Part shown: positions 8,851 to 17,821 of the stretch, in pieces | Layout: every line of letters begins with the position of its first letter | How positions within the stretch are numbered: position 1 is the stretch's first letter | Source: Syntrophorhabdaceae bacterium | GTDB taxonomy: Bacteria > Desulfobacterota > Syntrophorhabdia > Syntrophorhabdales > Syntrophorhabdaceae | NCBI GenBank assembly: GCA_026415675.1 | Contig: JAOAGQ010000038.1 | Span: 32,491 to 96,490 of the forward strand | Direction: 5' to 3' | DNA: 64,000 nucleotides | Program-made: the position numbers and the translations under genes | Notes under the pieces: model-generated | What the model saw: only the letters and a program-made list of their open reading frames with translations | What the model was told of the DNA's origin: nothing | Databases searched by the model: none

Positions 8851-10820
8851 TCATAAGGGTTGCCCCCTCTCTGCCCACTATGAAGACCTTCTTATACCGT
8901 GTACCCGAGGGATGGGAAAGGTTTCTGGGAAGATTTACAAGGGTGAAAATCCATCTAAGCGGAAGACCCGTTACAGGCTTTGTCCTTTCAGAGGAAAATG
9001 AACAGGGGATACACCTAAAATCCATAGAGGAGATAAAGGGGATAGAAGATATATTTCCCCTTTTAGATGGCCCCCTTGGAGAACTCTGTTTATGGGCATC
9101 TAAATTTTATATCACCCCTATAGGTATGGTCTTAAAATTTGCCCTCTCCTATGGCCTCGATGTGGAGCCTTATTTAAGGATCAGATCGACCTCTCGAGAT
9201 TCCCTCCATCTTGATGGAGCCCTGTTATCAAAGGCCATAAAAGAGAATGGGAGAGAGGGGATTTTAAGGTACTTTTATGACAGAGGGATAGAATTGATAG
9301 ACATCTTTACAGGGGTATCCTTTTTACCCTCTGGAACATCTTCTGAGAAAAGGGGTAGGAATAATAAAAGGTTGCTTTACATAAGTGATTTTAAGGAGAG
9401 GATAGAGTTTTATGCGGCAGAGATAGAAAGGAGGATCGGGCAAAACAGGAACTGTCTGCTCCTTATGCCCGATTATCAGGGGCTCGGTGATTTTTTTTAC
9501 AATATTTTCCAAAAAAGATTTAAAGACAGGGTACTATGGTTTGGCTCTAAAGTTCAAAAAAATAAAAGGATGGAGGCATATTTTAAGGCGAGAAAAGGAG
9601 GGTATCTGATCTTTGGTAATAAAAGCTCCGTCTTTTTACCAGGCATGAAAGAGGGGCTTATTATAGTGGAAAGACCGGAAGATATATTAAAAAATATTGA
9701 AGGGTTCCGGTTTGATGCCACTAAAATAGCGATAGAGAGGTCCTTTCTCGAGGATGTGGACGTAATTTTTGGGAGTATCTCCCCCCCTATTGATGTATTT
9801 CAAGAGGGGAAGGAAGGGGTCTTCGAGATGGTGGATCAAAGAAAGGCCCATAAAAAAAAGCATGAGATTATCATTGACCATATTCCCTCCGGCCAAAGGG
9901 GTATGCTCTCAAAAAGGATAGCCGATGTTATAGAAGAGGCCATAAAGCAAAGAGAAGTCATAGGGATATACACCCCTAAGAAGATATACGGTACCTCTGT
10001 GAGATGTATACTATGCGAAGAATCAATTCTATGCAGGGGTTGCGGTGCATCTTTGAGCTTTAACAAGGAGAAGAATGTTTTTTTCTGTAAGGCATGTGGT
10101 ATTGAGTTCGAAGGTCTTATTAAGTGTCCTGGATGTGGGGGGGAACTTATTTATACACCTTTCCTCGGGGTAGAATCGATAGAGGAACAGCTAAATTCCA
10201 TGTACAAAGGGACGGAGGTCTACTCCTGTACAGGAGAGAACCTAAAAAAAACCCTTAAGGCCCTTCAAAAAAAGACTCCCGACAAAGGCGCCATCATCGT
10301 AGGCTCCCAGGCCCTTACAAAGCTATGCGATGTATCTCTTAAAAGGCTTATCCTAATAGGCTGGGAGAGCATCCCCCTCTTTGCTGGTTACAGGGCCTAT
10401 GAGAGAATGTTTCAGACTTTACAAAACCTGATCGATGGGACACACCCCGGGATCTTATATTTTTTTATGGAGAGAGAGATGGCGGTAGACCCTTTTCTTT
10501 ATCTTGACCTCCACAGCTTTTATGAGAAAGAACTGATGAGGAGAAAATCCGCCCTTTTTCCTCCCTATACGAGGCTTTTTTCCATAGAGATAGAACATCC
10601 CTCAGAGAGAGATGGTCTAAAAAAAGTTGAAAGAATCGTTTCCCTAATAAAGGATAAAGGGTTAGAAGACCTTCTGTCAGGACCCGTTAAGGAGAGATAT
10701 AAAGGTTACTATCGCTGGCGATTTCTCTTAAAGGGAGAGGTTGATAAGCTTTATGATGTTTTCAAATCAATCTACGATATCAAAGGGGTTAAGATAGAGG
10801 CGGATCCCCCCCATGTATGA
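8847..10820 (+). CDS. priA: PriA-like primosomal protein with lost helicase motifs
   Basis: A 657-residue PriA homologue, shorter than the usual 730-800. The N-terminal 3'-DNA-binding domain is kept (FTRVKIHLSGRPVTGFVLSE). The eight-cysteine zinc region is complete (CILC, CRGC, CKAC and CPGC, about residues 387-432), as is the C-terminal region (LFPPYTRLFSIEI). The ATPase core is not. Where GxTGSGKTE is expected there is RLLYISDFKERIEF (about 175-188); DEEH is replaced by VERPED; GSATPS by GSISPP; and QVAGRAGR by QNLIDGTHPG (about 524-533). The frame is open throughout, so this is drift and not a frameshift. It probably binds forks and loads the replisome without unwinding, as proposed for other PriA proteins lacking these motifs. 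Confidence 0.9.
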   Translation: MIIRVAPSLPTMKTFLYRVPEGWERFLGRFTRVKIHLSGRPVTGFVLSEENEQGIHLKSIEEIKGIEDIFPLLDGPLGELCLWASKFYITPIGMVLKFALSYGLDVEPYLRIRSTSRDSLHLDGALLSKAIKENGREGILRYFYDRGIELIDIFTGVSFLPSGTSSEKRGRNNKRLLYISDFKERIEFYAAEIERRIGQNRNCLLLMPDYQGLGDFFYNIFQKRFKDRVLWFGSKVQKNKRMEAYFKARKGGYLIFGNKSSVFLPGMKEGLIIVERPEDILKNIEGFRFDATKIAIERSFLEDVDVIFGSISPPIDVFQEGKEGVFEMVDQRKAHKKKHEIIIDHIPSGQRGMLSKRIADVIEEAIKQREVIGIYTPKKIYGTSVRCILCEESILCRGCGASLSFNKEKNVFFCKACGIEFEGLIKCPGCGGELIYTPFLGVESIEEQLNSMYKGTEVYSCTGENLKKTLKALQKKTPDKGAIIVGSQALTKLCDVSLKRLILIGWESIPLFAGYRAYERMFQTLQNLIDGTHPGILYFFMEREMAVDPFLYLDLHSFYEKELMRRKSALFPPYTRLFSIEIEHPSERDGLKKVERIVSLIKDKGLEDLLSGPVKERYKGYYRWRFLLKGEVDKLYDVFKSIYDIKGVKIEADPPHV

Positions 10821-10833
10821 GAAGATAAAATAA

Positions 10834-10858
10834 AAAAGGGCGTCAGAGACGCCCTTTT
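10834..10858. terminator. bidirectional intrinsic terminator between priA and the Lys-rich protein gene
   Basis: A perfect 11-base-pair stem (AAAAGGGCGTC paired with GACGCCCTTTT) with the loop AGA. T-runs follow on either strand, so it can end both convergent transcripts. Confidence 0.85.
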
Positions 10859-10874
10859 CTCAATTAAACAATCT

Positions 10875-11165
10875 TTACTTCTTTGCTGGCTCTGCCGGTT
10901 TCTCAGGGGCAGCTGGTTTCTCTGCTGCTGGTTTCTCAGGAGCCTTCTTCTCTTTTGCCGGTTTCTTCTCTTTTGCCGGTTTCTTCTCTTTCTTCGGCTT
11001 ATCTGCCTTTGCAGGCTCTGCCTTCTTCTCAGGGGCCGCTGGTTTCTCTGCTGCTACTGCAGGCTTATCCGGAGCTGCCGGTTTTGCCTTTTCCTGGGCG
11101 AATGTCGTGGTGACAAAGGCCACTGTGATCAGTAACGCCAGTCCGAGTAACAGAATCTTTTTCAT
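10875..11165 (-). CDS. small secreted Lys/Ala/Pro-rich repeat protein
   Basis: A 96-residue protein with a clear signal peptide (MKKILLLGLALLITVAFVTT, cleavage near TFAQ). The mature part consists almost wholly of K, A, P and E in short repeats such as EKPAAPEK and PAKEKK. No domain is recognisable. Such chains are extended, strongly charged and found in cell-envelope spacers or histone-like tails, so a periplasmic polyelectrolyte or envelope role is possible but unproven. AGGAGG precedes the ATG. A sigma-54 promoter and a palindrome lie upstream, and an NtrC-type regulator is the neighbouring gene, so expression is probably regulated tightly by that pair. Confidence 0.85.
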   Translation of the reverse strand: MKKILLLGLALLITVAFVTTTFAQEKAKPAAPDKPAVAAEKPAAPEKKAEPAKADKPKKEKKPAKEKKPAKEKKAPEKPAAEKPAAPEKPAEPAKK

Positions 11166-11203
11166 TTAACTACCTCCTTTTAAATTAGTTTTATATATCT
11201 TGT

Positions 11204-11219
11204 TGCACTTTTTATGCCA
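11204..11219 (-). promoter_or_regulatory. sigma-54 (-24/-12) promoter of the Lys-rich protein gene
   Basis: Read on the minus strand the site is TGGCATAAAAAGTGCA, against the consensus TGGCAC-N5-TTGCA: GG and GC are ten bases apart and 14 of the conserved positions fit apart from C6 and T12. The start point would be near 11192, leaving a leader of about 28 bases with AGGAGG. Confidence 0.7.
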
Positions 11220-11283
11220 TATTTACAATTCAAGATATATCCATATGATAGAGCACATAGGGGATAAAAAGGGGGGGATAATA

Positions 11284-11299
11284 TTCGTTAATTGACGAA
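11284..11299. promoter_or_regulatory. probable enhancer site for the adjacent NtrC-type regulator
   Basis: TTCGTTAATTGACGAA is a 16-base palindrome with one mismatched pair. It is centred about 99 bases upstream of the predicted sigma-54 start, the usual place for an enhancer-binding protein, and sits just past the stop of the regulator gene. Confidence 0.5.
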
Positions 11300-11307
11300 A
11301 ACATATC

Positions 11308-12699
11308 TCATCTGTTCGTAAAATCAAGAAGTTCACCCCGCTCTTTCATCTTCTTTATCTTAAACCAGAGTTTATCATAGGACATGTTAAGTAGCTTTGC
11401 AGCAAGGGAGATCTTCCCCTCCGCCTTTATTATCGCCTTTTTTATCAGTTCCTTCTCTATCTCATCGAAGTTTAGTCCCCCATCAGGTATGTCAAGATGC
11501 TTTGCAAGGTTTTTAGTCCCCTCGTCCTTAACCTCCTCCGGTATGTGCTCCACATCTATCGTCTCCCCATCGCTTAAGATGTAGGCCCTCTCTATAACCG
11601 ATTCGAGTTGCCTTACATTTCCTGGCCATGAGTAATTTATAAGAAGCTGGAGGGCCTCATTGGAGATACGTTTTTTTTGGTATGCATCTTTATTCATCCT
11701 CGAGAGGAAATGCTCAACAAGGAGAGGTATATCCGTCGCCCTTTCCCTTAAAGGCGGGATCGTAAAGGCAATCACGTTTAATCTATAGTAGAGGTCTTCT
11801 CTGAAACGACCCTTTGTGATCTCTTCGTCCAGTTTTTTGTTCGTGGCGGCGATAATCCTCACATCGAGCTTTATACTCTCCTTTCCCCCGAGACGCCTGA
11901 TCTCCCTCTCCTGTATCGCCCGTAAAAGTTTTGCCTGGGTGCTTAAGGTGAGGTCCCCTATCTCATCGAGGAAGAGGGTACTCCCGTTTGCCTGCTCAAA
12001 GAGGCCTGCATGCCTCGTCAGGGCACCGGTGAATGCCCCTTTTTCGTAACCGAAGAGTTCGCTCTCGAGAAGTGTCTCAGGTATGGCAGCACAGTTTATA
12101 GCGAAGAACGGTTTATGTTTTCTTGGGCTATTGTAGTGGATACTTTTGGCGAAAAGCTCCTTCCCTGTACCGCTCTCCCCGTAAATAAGAATGGTAGAGT
12201 TTGTCGGGGCAACCCTTCTTACAATCTTGAAGAGGGCCTCCATCCTTCCGTGGACCCCTATGATATTGTCGAGGTTGAAACGTTCTGTAAGTTGGTCCTT
12301 CAACATTATATTATCTTTTATGAGCCTTGACTGGTTAACGGCATTGTTTATCATAAGGATAAGCTGGTCTTTTTCAAAGGGTTTTTCCAGGTAGTAGTAA
12401 GCACCAAGCTTTGTTGCCTCGATCGCCGATGGAATAGAGCCGTAAGCGGTTATTACAATCACATGGGTCGCACCGCTTATGGCCTTCACTTCTTTTAGCA
12501 CCTCTGTCCCGTCGATATCGGGCAGGCGTAAATCCGTTAAGACCACGTCGAATATATTGTTCTTTATGAGTTCTAAGGCCTTTTTACCGGTTCCGGCTTC
12601 CTCAACGAAGAAGCCTTCTTTCAGGAGGATCGTCTTTATAATACTCCTCTGATTATTATCGTCCTCCACAACGAGAATAGAACCTTTATCATGCTTCAT
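11308..12699 (-). CDS. sigma-54-dependent response regulator, NtrC family
   Basis: A 463-residue regulator. The receiver domain (1-120) has the phospho-Asp in VVLTDLRLPDIDG. The AAA+ domain (about 145-380) shows Walker A GESGTGKE, the sigma-54 contact loop GAFTGA, Walker B TLFLDEIG and the R-finger region. A Fis-type helix-turn-helix ends the protein (KISLAAKLLNMSYDKLW). The start overlaps the sensor gene by 11 bases. Once phosphorylated it should open sigma-54 promoters; the best candidate target is the small Lys-rich gene immediately downstream. It resembles ZraR/AtoC-type regulators; the signal is unknown. Confidence 0.95.
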   Translation of the reverse strand: MKHDKGSILVVEDDNNQRSIIKTILLKEGFFVEEAGTGKKALELIKNNIFDVVLTDLRLPDIDGTEVLKEVKAISGATHVIVITAYGSIPSAIEATKLGAYYYLEKPFEKDQLILMINNAVNQSRLIKDNIMLKDQLTERFNLDNIIGVHGRMEALFKIVRRVAPTNSTILIYGESGTGKELFAKSIHYNSPRKHKPFFAINCAAIPETLLESELFGYEKGAFTGALTRHAGLFEQANGSTLFLDEIGDLTLSTQAKLLRAIQEREIRRLGGKESIKLDVRIIAATNKKLDEEITKGRFREDLYYRLNVIAFTIPPLRERATDIPLLVEHFLSRMNKDAYQKKRISNEALQLLINYSWPGNVRQLESVIERAYILSDGETIDVEHIPEEVKDEGTKNLAKHLDIPDGGLNFDEIEKELIKKAIIKAEGKISLAAKLLNMSYDKLWFKIKKMKERGELLDFTNR

Positions 12700-14161
12700 A
12701 TTGGGGCACCATGATTTTTATCGTTGTCCCTTGACCTACCGTGCTTTCGAGGGTGATTTTACCGCCGTGCTCCTCTACAAATCTCTTTGTTACGGCAAGA
12801 CCAAGGCCGACACCGAGTTTTTTAGTTGAATAGTATGGCTCAAATATCTTATCCATATCTTCCGGTCTTATACCGACCCCTGTGTCTGTAACGGATATAA
12901 AGGAAAAAGACCCATCTTTGCCTGCTTCAATTGTGATCTTCCCCTTCTCCTCTATGGCCTGAATGGAATTTAGGATCAGGTTGATCAATGAAAGACGCAT
13001 ATACTCTCTATCGCAATATAGGGGCTGCCCGTTTCCATCGGAGACGAATTTTACCTCTATCCTGTCTTCTATCTTGTCCCTTAAAATCGATATCGCCTCA
13101 TTAACGAGGGCATCCACCATTACAGGCTCTTTGTTCAAGACAAGGGGCTTCCCGAGGAACAGAAAGTTCTGGATTAGGCCATTTACCCTGTATATCTCTT
13201 TTGTTATGGTATCGAGGAGTCTTAAAATCTCTTCCCTGTTTTCGTTCTTTTCCTTGCTACTTAAAATCTCCTTCATATGGCCTATGGAAAGGGAAAGGAA
13301 ATTGAGGGGGTTTCTTATTTCATGAGCTATACCCGATGAGAGCTGTCCTATGATGGAGAGTTGCTCCGTCTTTTTTAGTTTTTCCTCAAGTTCCTTCCTC
13401 TCCGCCAGCTTATCCACCATCTCGTTGAAACTCTTTATCAGGACCCCTATCTCATCTTTTCTGTTGCTATCCCTAATCTTGACGAGTTCCCCTTCTGCGA
13501 TCTTTTTGCTCGCCCTTGCCACCTTCTTTATGGGTTCCGTATATTTTTCTGCCACGAGAAGGCTGAATATGATCCCGATGCTGAAGGCGAATATGGTGCT
13601 TAGTATCCTCTTTATGTGATTTTTTCTCTGGGCGAGCTTATAGTCATCAAGTACCATGCTTATATGTATATAACCTATGTTCTGGCCTTTTATAGATACG
13701 GGCATGATCACATTATATAACCTCTGGGCCTCTTTTTTACTTTCCTCCCCGAGTCTTGCGGTAATCATGAGGTCTTTCTTTCTTGCATATCTCTTTTCCG
13801 TCAGCTTCTCTTTTGTACCGATTTTTTTTGGATCCGAACTGGCAATCACCTCAGAACTATCGCTTAGAATGGATATCTCTTTAAGCCCTTTTCTATTCAG
13901 CATATCTACATAGCTTTTTAGCCTCTCTGTGCTATCCCCTTTATAGGTTAACTCTTCCACACTTATCTGAATAGCCTTTGTAATATCATCTATATTATCC
14001 GTGACCTTCTCGATGATCATGTCTTCGGTCCTCGAATAGATCACCGTCAGAGAACTGATGGAGAGGGCCAAGAGCAAAAGGAGTATCAAAAGTAGTTGTG
14101 TCCGAAGGGACAGACTCCGGAAAATATTTTTAAATCTGTTGTTGATGTTTTTTAAAAACAT
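12689..14161 (-). CDS. membrane sensor histidine kinase paired with the NtrC-type regulator
   Basis: A 490-residue kinase. A first membrane helix (LLLILLLLLALSISSLTVIY, about 23-45) is followed by a periplasmic sensing region of about 135 residues. A second helix (about 183-205) leads to HAMP, a HisKA domain with SSGIAHEIRNPLNFL (His near 278) and an HATPase domain with DTGVGI and GVGLGLAV. It is the partner of the overlapping downstream regulator. The sensing region, with YNVIMPVSIKGQNIGYIHISM, looks like a single Cache/PAS-like fold; the ligand cannot be told. Confidence 0.93.
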   Translation of the reverse strand: MFLKNINNRFKNIFRSLSLRTQLLLILLLLLALSISSLTVIYSRTEDMIIEKVTDNIDDITKAIQISVEELTYKGDSTERLKSYVDMLNRKGLKEISILSDSSEVIASSDPKKIGTKEKLTEKRYARKKDLMITARLGEESKKEAQRLYNVIMPVSIKGQNIGYIHISMVLDDYKLAQRKNHIKRILSTIFAFSIGIIFSLLVAEKYTEPIKKVARASKKIAEGELVKIRDSNRKDEIGVLIKSFNEMVDKLAERKELEEKLKKTEQLSIIGQLSSGIAHEIRNPLNFLSLSIGHMKEILSSKEKNENREEILRLLDTITKEIYRVNGLIQNFLFLGKPLVLNKEPVMVDALVNEAISILRDKIEDRIEVKFVSDGNGQPLYCDREYMRLSLINLILNSIQAIEEKGKITIEAGKDGSFSFISVTDTGVGIRPEDMDKIFEPYYSTKKLGVGLGLAVTKRFVEEHGGKITLESTVGQGTTIKIMVPQYEA

Positions 14162-14234
14162 GTTAAATCACCCAAAACGTGGTCCGTAAAAAACCTGGAT
14201 AGCAAAGGCGAACAACCTGCAACCTTTATGATTA

Positions 14235-15590
14235 CTAATCCTGATGCAAAAATGTCCTTATCCTTTTTATTATAATATCTTTTGGTATCAAATTAAACAC
14301 CTCATGGAGGGGAGGACCTTTTAGTCGTCCGGTGGTAAGTACCCTCAATACGAGAAAGAGTTCTCTCTTCTTCATCCCTGTTTTTCTTCCTAAACTATCA
14401 GCGATATGATCGAAGGGGTGGTCTTCTCCATCTAAAAGGCAATTAAGAAGTGCCCTTGAGATATCATACGAACCGGGTTGATTTAGCAAAAACCCTATAC
14501 CTTCCTCTGTGATATCCCCGTTTTTGAAGATTCCCATCCAGTCTTTAAGTTCTGTCAGGGTCCTTGCATTTTCTCTGATGGTCAGGACTCTTTTTCTATC
14601 CATATCCGACAGAACGTCCGTTCCCATGAGAAGCTCGGGGGGTGCGGTCTTTAGATACTCTCTGTTATACCAGAGGAGTCTTTCCATATCAAAGAGGGAA
14701 TCGGAACAGGATAGGGAAGAGGGTTCAAAGGTATCGATTAAGGTTTCTCTGTCCATGATCCTCCCATCTATACCCCTCCCTATAACGGCTATGTAGTTGA
14801 ATAACGCGGAGGGAAGGATCCCCATCTCTCTGAACTCCCTTATGCCGGTTATGCCATCTCTCTTACTCAACGGTTTTCTGTCCTTCCCTATGAGGAGGGA
14901 GTGGTGGCAGTATACAGGGGGAGAGGCCCCTAATACCTCGAAGAGCATAAGCTGTTTTGGTGTGTTGGATATATGGTCTGCCCCTCTTATCACATGGGTT
15001 ATCCCCATAAGGAGGTCATCTACAGTCGCCGCAAAATTATAAGAAGGCCAACCGTCCTGTTTTAATATTATAAAGTCATCGACGTGGTCATCGGGAAAAT
15101 CGAGCTTACCGTGTATCGCGTCATCAAAGGATACCCTCTTTCTCAATGATTTAAACCTTACCACATATGGTCTACCCTCAAGCTCCATCGCCTCTGCCGT
15201 CTCTTCCCCTATTTCCCTACATTTACCGTTATATCTCGGGGGCTCCCCCTTTTTTATCTGGTTTTTCTTCATCTCCTCGAGTTCCTCTTTTGTGCAGAAA
15301 CATCTGTAGGCCAGCCTTTTCTCAAGGAACATCCGGGCGTACTTTCGATAGATATCGAGCCTCTCCGACTGCCTGATGGGCCCTTCATCCCACTCTATGC
15401 CAAGCCATTTCAGGTCATAGATGATAGAGGTCTCAAATACCGGACTTGACCTCTCAAGATCCGTATCCTCTATTCTTAAGATGAAGACCCCTTTTTTCGA
15501 TCTCGCAAAGAGATAGTTTAAAATCGCTGTCCTTCCGTTTCCTATGTGAAGGTATCCTGTGGGACTCGGTGCGAATCTGACCCGTACCAT
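14235..15590 (-). CDS. gltX: glutamyl-tRNA synthetase, first copy
   Basis: A 451-residue class I synthetase with HIGH as YLHIGNGRTAILNYLFA (about 14) and the KMSKS loop as PLSKRDGITG (about 240). The zinc-binding residues CFC and a following YNGKC are present. It is last in the carD-yacL-ispD-ispF-gltX run, nine bases after ispF. A second full-length GluRS gene lies at 18529, and no glutaminyl-tRNA synthetase is seen. One of the two may therefore be specialised for Glu-tRNA-Gln, which a GatCAB amidotransferase would convert; this copy is the more divergent by eye. Confidence 0.93.
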   Translation of the reverse strand: MVRVRFAPSPTGYLHIGNGRTAILNYLFARSKKGVFILRIEDTDLERSSPVFETSIIYDLKWLGIEWDEGPIRQSERLDIYRKYARMFLEKRLAYRCFCTKEELEEMKKNQIKKGEPPRYNGKCREIGEETAEAMELEGRPYVVRFKSLRKRVSFDDAIHGKLDFPDDHVDDFIILKQDGWPSYNFAATVDDLLMGITHVIRGADHISNTPKQLMLFEVLGASPPVYCHHSLLIGKDRKPLSKRDGITGIREFREMGILPSALFNYIAVIGRGIDGRIMDRETLIDTFEPSSLSCSDSLFDMERLLWYNREYLKTAPPELLMGTDVLSDMDRKRVLTIRENARTLTELKDWMGIFKNGDITEEGIGFLLNQPGSYDISRALLNCLLDGEDHPFDHIADSLGRKTGMKKRELFLVLRVLTTGRLKGPPLHEVFNLIPKDIIIKRIRTFLHQD

Positions 15591-15599
15591 CTTTTTAAT

Positions 15600-16073
15600 C
15601 TATACGTCCATGAGGAGGGCTGTGGCATATACCGCGATAGCCTCTTTTTTACCTATATGCCCAATTCCCTCTGATGTTTTACCCTTTACGCTTACCTGCT
15701 CGGGGTCTATATCGAGTATTTTTGCGATCTTTTCCTGTATGAACCTTCTGTAGGGGAGTATCTTTGGTTCCTCGGTGATGACAACGGCATCTATATTTTT
15801 TATCCCATACCCCCTCTCCTTTACGGCTTTCAGCACATAAGAGAGTATCTTTCCGCTGTCCATACCTTCTGTTGACGTATCCGTATCGGGGAAATGTTCA
15901 CCAATGTCTCCTGCCCCTGCAGCCCCGAGGATGGCGTCGGATATGGCATGGATCAGCACATCCCCATCGGAATGGCCCAAAAGACCCATTTCACAAGGTA
16001 TCTCTATGCCCCCGAGGACGAGCTTTCTCCCTTTCACAAGTCTATGGATATCAAACCCAAGACCGATTCTCAT
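15600..16073 (-). CDS. ispF: 2-C-methyl-D-erythritol 2,4-cyclodiphosphate synthase
   Basis: 157 residues, the normal length. GLGFDIHRL provides the metal-binding Asp and His, and GLLGHSDGDVLIHAI the third ligand and the active site. The enzyme forms the cyclic diphosphate in the MEP pathway of isoprenoid synthesis. Its ATG overlaps the ispD stop by four bases, as is common for this pair. Confidence 0.97.
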   Translation of the reverse strand: MRIGLGFDIHRLVKGRKLVLGGIEIPCEMGLLGHSDGDVLIHAISDAILGAAGAGDIGEHFPDTDTSTEGMDSGKILSYVLKAVKERGYGIKNIDAVVITEEPKILPYRRFIQEKIAKILDIDPEQVSVKGKTSEGIGHIGKKEAIAVYATALLMDV

Positions 16074-16768
16074 ATATTCCCTTTGAGTTGTTGGAGGAGG
16101 CCTCTGGCCAGGGCAAGGTCTTCGGGGGTGGTTATCTTTATGTTGTATGGGGAGCCTTCGATCACTTTAACCTTTTTCCCCATATATTCGATAAACGTGG
16201 CATCATCATATCCATAAAGTTTTTTTGTCATACCCTCTCTGTAGGCCTTAAGTATCAGATTGTATTTAAACGTCTGGGGTGTCTGGATATGCCAGAGGGA
16301 GTCTCTATCGAGGGTCTTCACCACAAAACCCTCTTTCGATACGACCTTTATCGTATCCTTCACCGGCAGGGCGGGGATAATCGCATCGAACATCTCCATC
16401 AGGAAAATACCCTTCTCCACGAAGGATGGGGAGATAAAAGGCCTTACACCATCATGGATTATCACTATATCGCAAGGACCGTCTATGGCTTCGAGACCGT
16501 TTTTAACAGAATCCTGACGGAGGCGACCCCCTATAACGATTTTTAGGATTTTATTGAATTTGTAAGGTTCGAGTACCTCTTCCTGTATTATAGGAAGGTC
16601 TTTGTGGTTTACCACAAGGTATATACCGTCGACCTGACGGCACTCCTCAAATACCTGAAGGGTATGGACGATAATAGGTTTGTTATCGAGCAAAAGAAAC
16701 TGTTTATTGGTCGATGACCCCATCCTTTTGCCCGTCCCACCGGCAAGTATTATAGCTATGGTTCTCAT
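16070..16768 (-). CDS. ispD: 2-C-methyl-D-erythritol 4-phosphate cytidylyltransferase
   Basis: A 232-residue nucleotidyltransferase. ILAGGTGKRMG with the following NKQFL is the CTP-binding signature, and VIIHDGVRPFIS and LWHIQTPQTF are typical of IspD. It makes CDP-methylerythritol in the step before IspF. It starts three bases after the stop of the PIN/TRAM gene. Confidence 0.97.
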   Translation of the reverse strand: MRTIAIILAGGTGKRMGSSTNKQFLLLDNKPIIVHTLQVFEECRQVDGIYLVVNHKDLPIIQEEVLEPYKFNKILKIVIGGRLRQDSVKNGLEAIDGPCDIVIIHDGVRPFISPSFVEKGIFLMEMFDAIIPALPVKDTIKVVSKEGFVVKTLDRDSLWHIQTPQTFKYNLILKAYREGMTKKLYGYDDATFIEYMGKKVKVIEGSPYNIKITTPEDLALARGLLQQLKGNI

Positions 16769-16771
16769 GAT

Positions 16772-17818
16772 TTATCTCGTACTTTCCTCTAATTTATACT
16801 CATCGGGAAAATAGAATTCCCTTTCTGCATGCTCTTTAAGCTTTGCAAATATCATCCTTCCTGAGGTTGTCTGGAGTACACTTGTCACAACAGCCTCTAC
16901 CGTTCTACCCAACTGCCTCTTTGCATCGTCCACAACCACCATCGTACCGTCGTCGAGATACCCTATACCCTGACCGTACTCTTTGCCCTCCTTTAGAATC
17001 TTAACCACCATCTGCTCCCCTGGTAATACCGTAGGTTTCATGGCGGCGGCGAGCTGATTTATGTTGAGAACCTCCACACCTTGGAGTTCAGCAACTTTAT
17101 TCAGATTATAGTCATTTGTGACGATTTTCCCGTTTAATTTTTTTGCGAGGGCGATGAGCTTACTATCCACATCTTTTAGTTTAGGAAAATCGTAATCCAC
17201 GATCTTTACCTTTACGTTTGACTGTTTCTGTATCCTGTGAAGTATGTCAAGTCCCCTCCGTCCCCTTGTTCTTTTGACGGGGTCCTGATGGTCCGCTATG
17301 TGCTGGATCTCGTATAGGACAAACTGGGGGATTATAAAGACCCCTTCGATGAAACCTGTCTCGCATATATCGGCGATCCTCCCATCTATAATTGTGCTTG
17401 TGTCCAATATTTTGGCGTTTTCCGTCTCATCGGTCTTTTCAAGAAGGGGTATTTTGGAGAGGTCTATCGTCTTGCTCTTCTGCTCCCCTATCCGGAAACC
17501 GAGGTACCCCATCACAAAATAAATAAATATATAAATGGGTAACGTTATGGGAACATCTTTGATCAGTATTAAAAGTAACCGAGAGATGAAAAGATTTGCT
17601 ATCAACAGGCTTAAGGTGATCCCGAGGAGACTGCCTATTATTGTCTTCAAGGGGATGTCCTTGATCTTTTCCTCAATTTTTATAATCACATAACCAAAGG
17701 CAAGTCCCCCTATGGCACCAAATAGGCCGTAGAAGGTACTTGTAAACATCTCCTTGAAGATAAAATATGCGGTAATGGTGGTGACGGCCACCATTATAAC
17801 CTGAACCAATATCTCCAA
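16772..17818 (-). CDS. PIN and TRAM domain membrane protein (YacL type)
   Basis: 348 residues: four membrane helices in the first 110, then a PIN nuclease fold (about 135-265) with acidic residues in KILDTSTIIDGRIAD, VDSKLIALAKKL and IVTNDYNL, and a C-terminal TRAM RNA-binding domain (about 285-345). This is the architecture of Bacillus YacL, found next to carD, ispD and ispF in many bacteria. A membrane-bound RNase is the usual proposal; its substrate is not established. It follows carD by three bases. Confidence 0.92.
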   Translation of the reverse strand: MEILVQVIMVAVTTITAYFIFKEMFTSTFYGLFGAIGGLAFGYVIIKIEEKIKDIPLKTIIGSLLGITLSLLIANLFISRLLLILIKDVPITLPIYIFIYFVMGYLGFRIGEQKSKTIDLSKIPLLEKTDETENAKILDTSTIIDGRIADICETGFIEGVFIIPQFVLYEIQHIADHQDPVKRTRGRRGLDILHRIQKQSNVKVKIVDYDFPKLKDVDSKLIALAKKLNGKIVTNDYNLNKVAELQGVEVLNINQLAAAMKPTVLPGEQMVVKILKEGKEYGQGIGYLDDGTMVVVDDAKRQLGRTVEAVVTSVLQTTSGRMIFAKLKEHAEREFYFPDEYKLEESTR

Positions 17819-17821
17819 GCG

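Noticed and set aside
8847..10820. priA as a pseudogene
   Set aside because: There is no stop or frameshift in 657 codons. The zinc cysteines and both terminal domains are well kept, and it overlaps murI by four bases as in a working operon.
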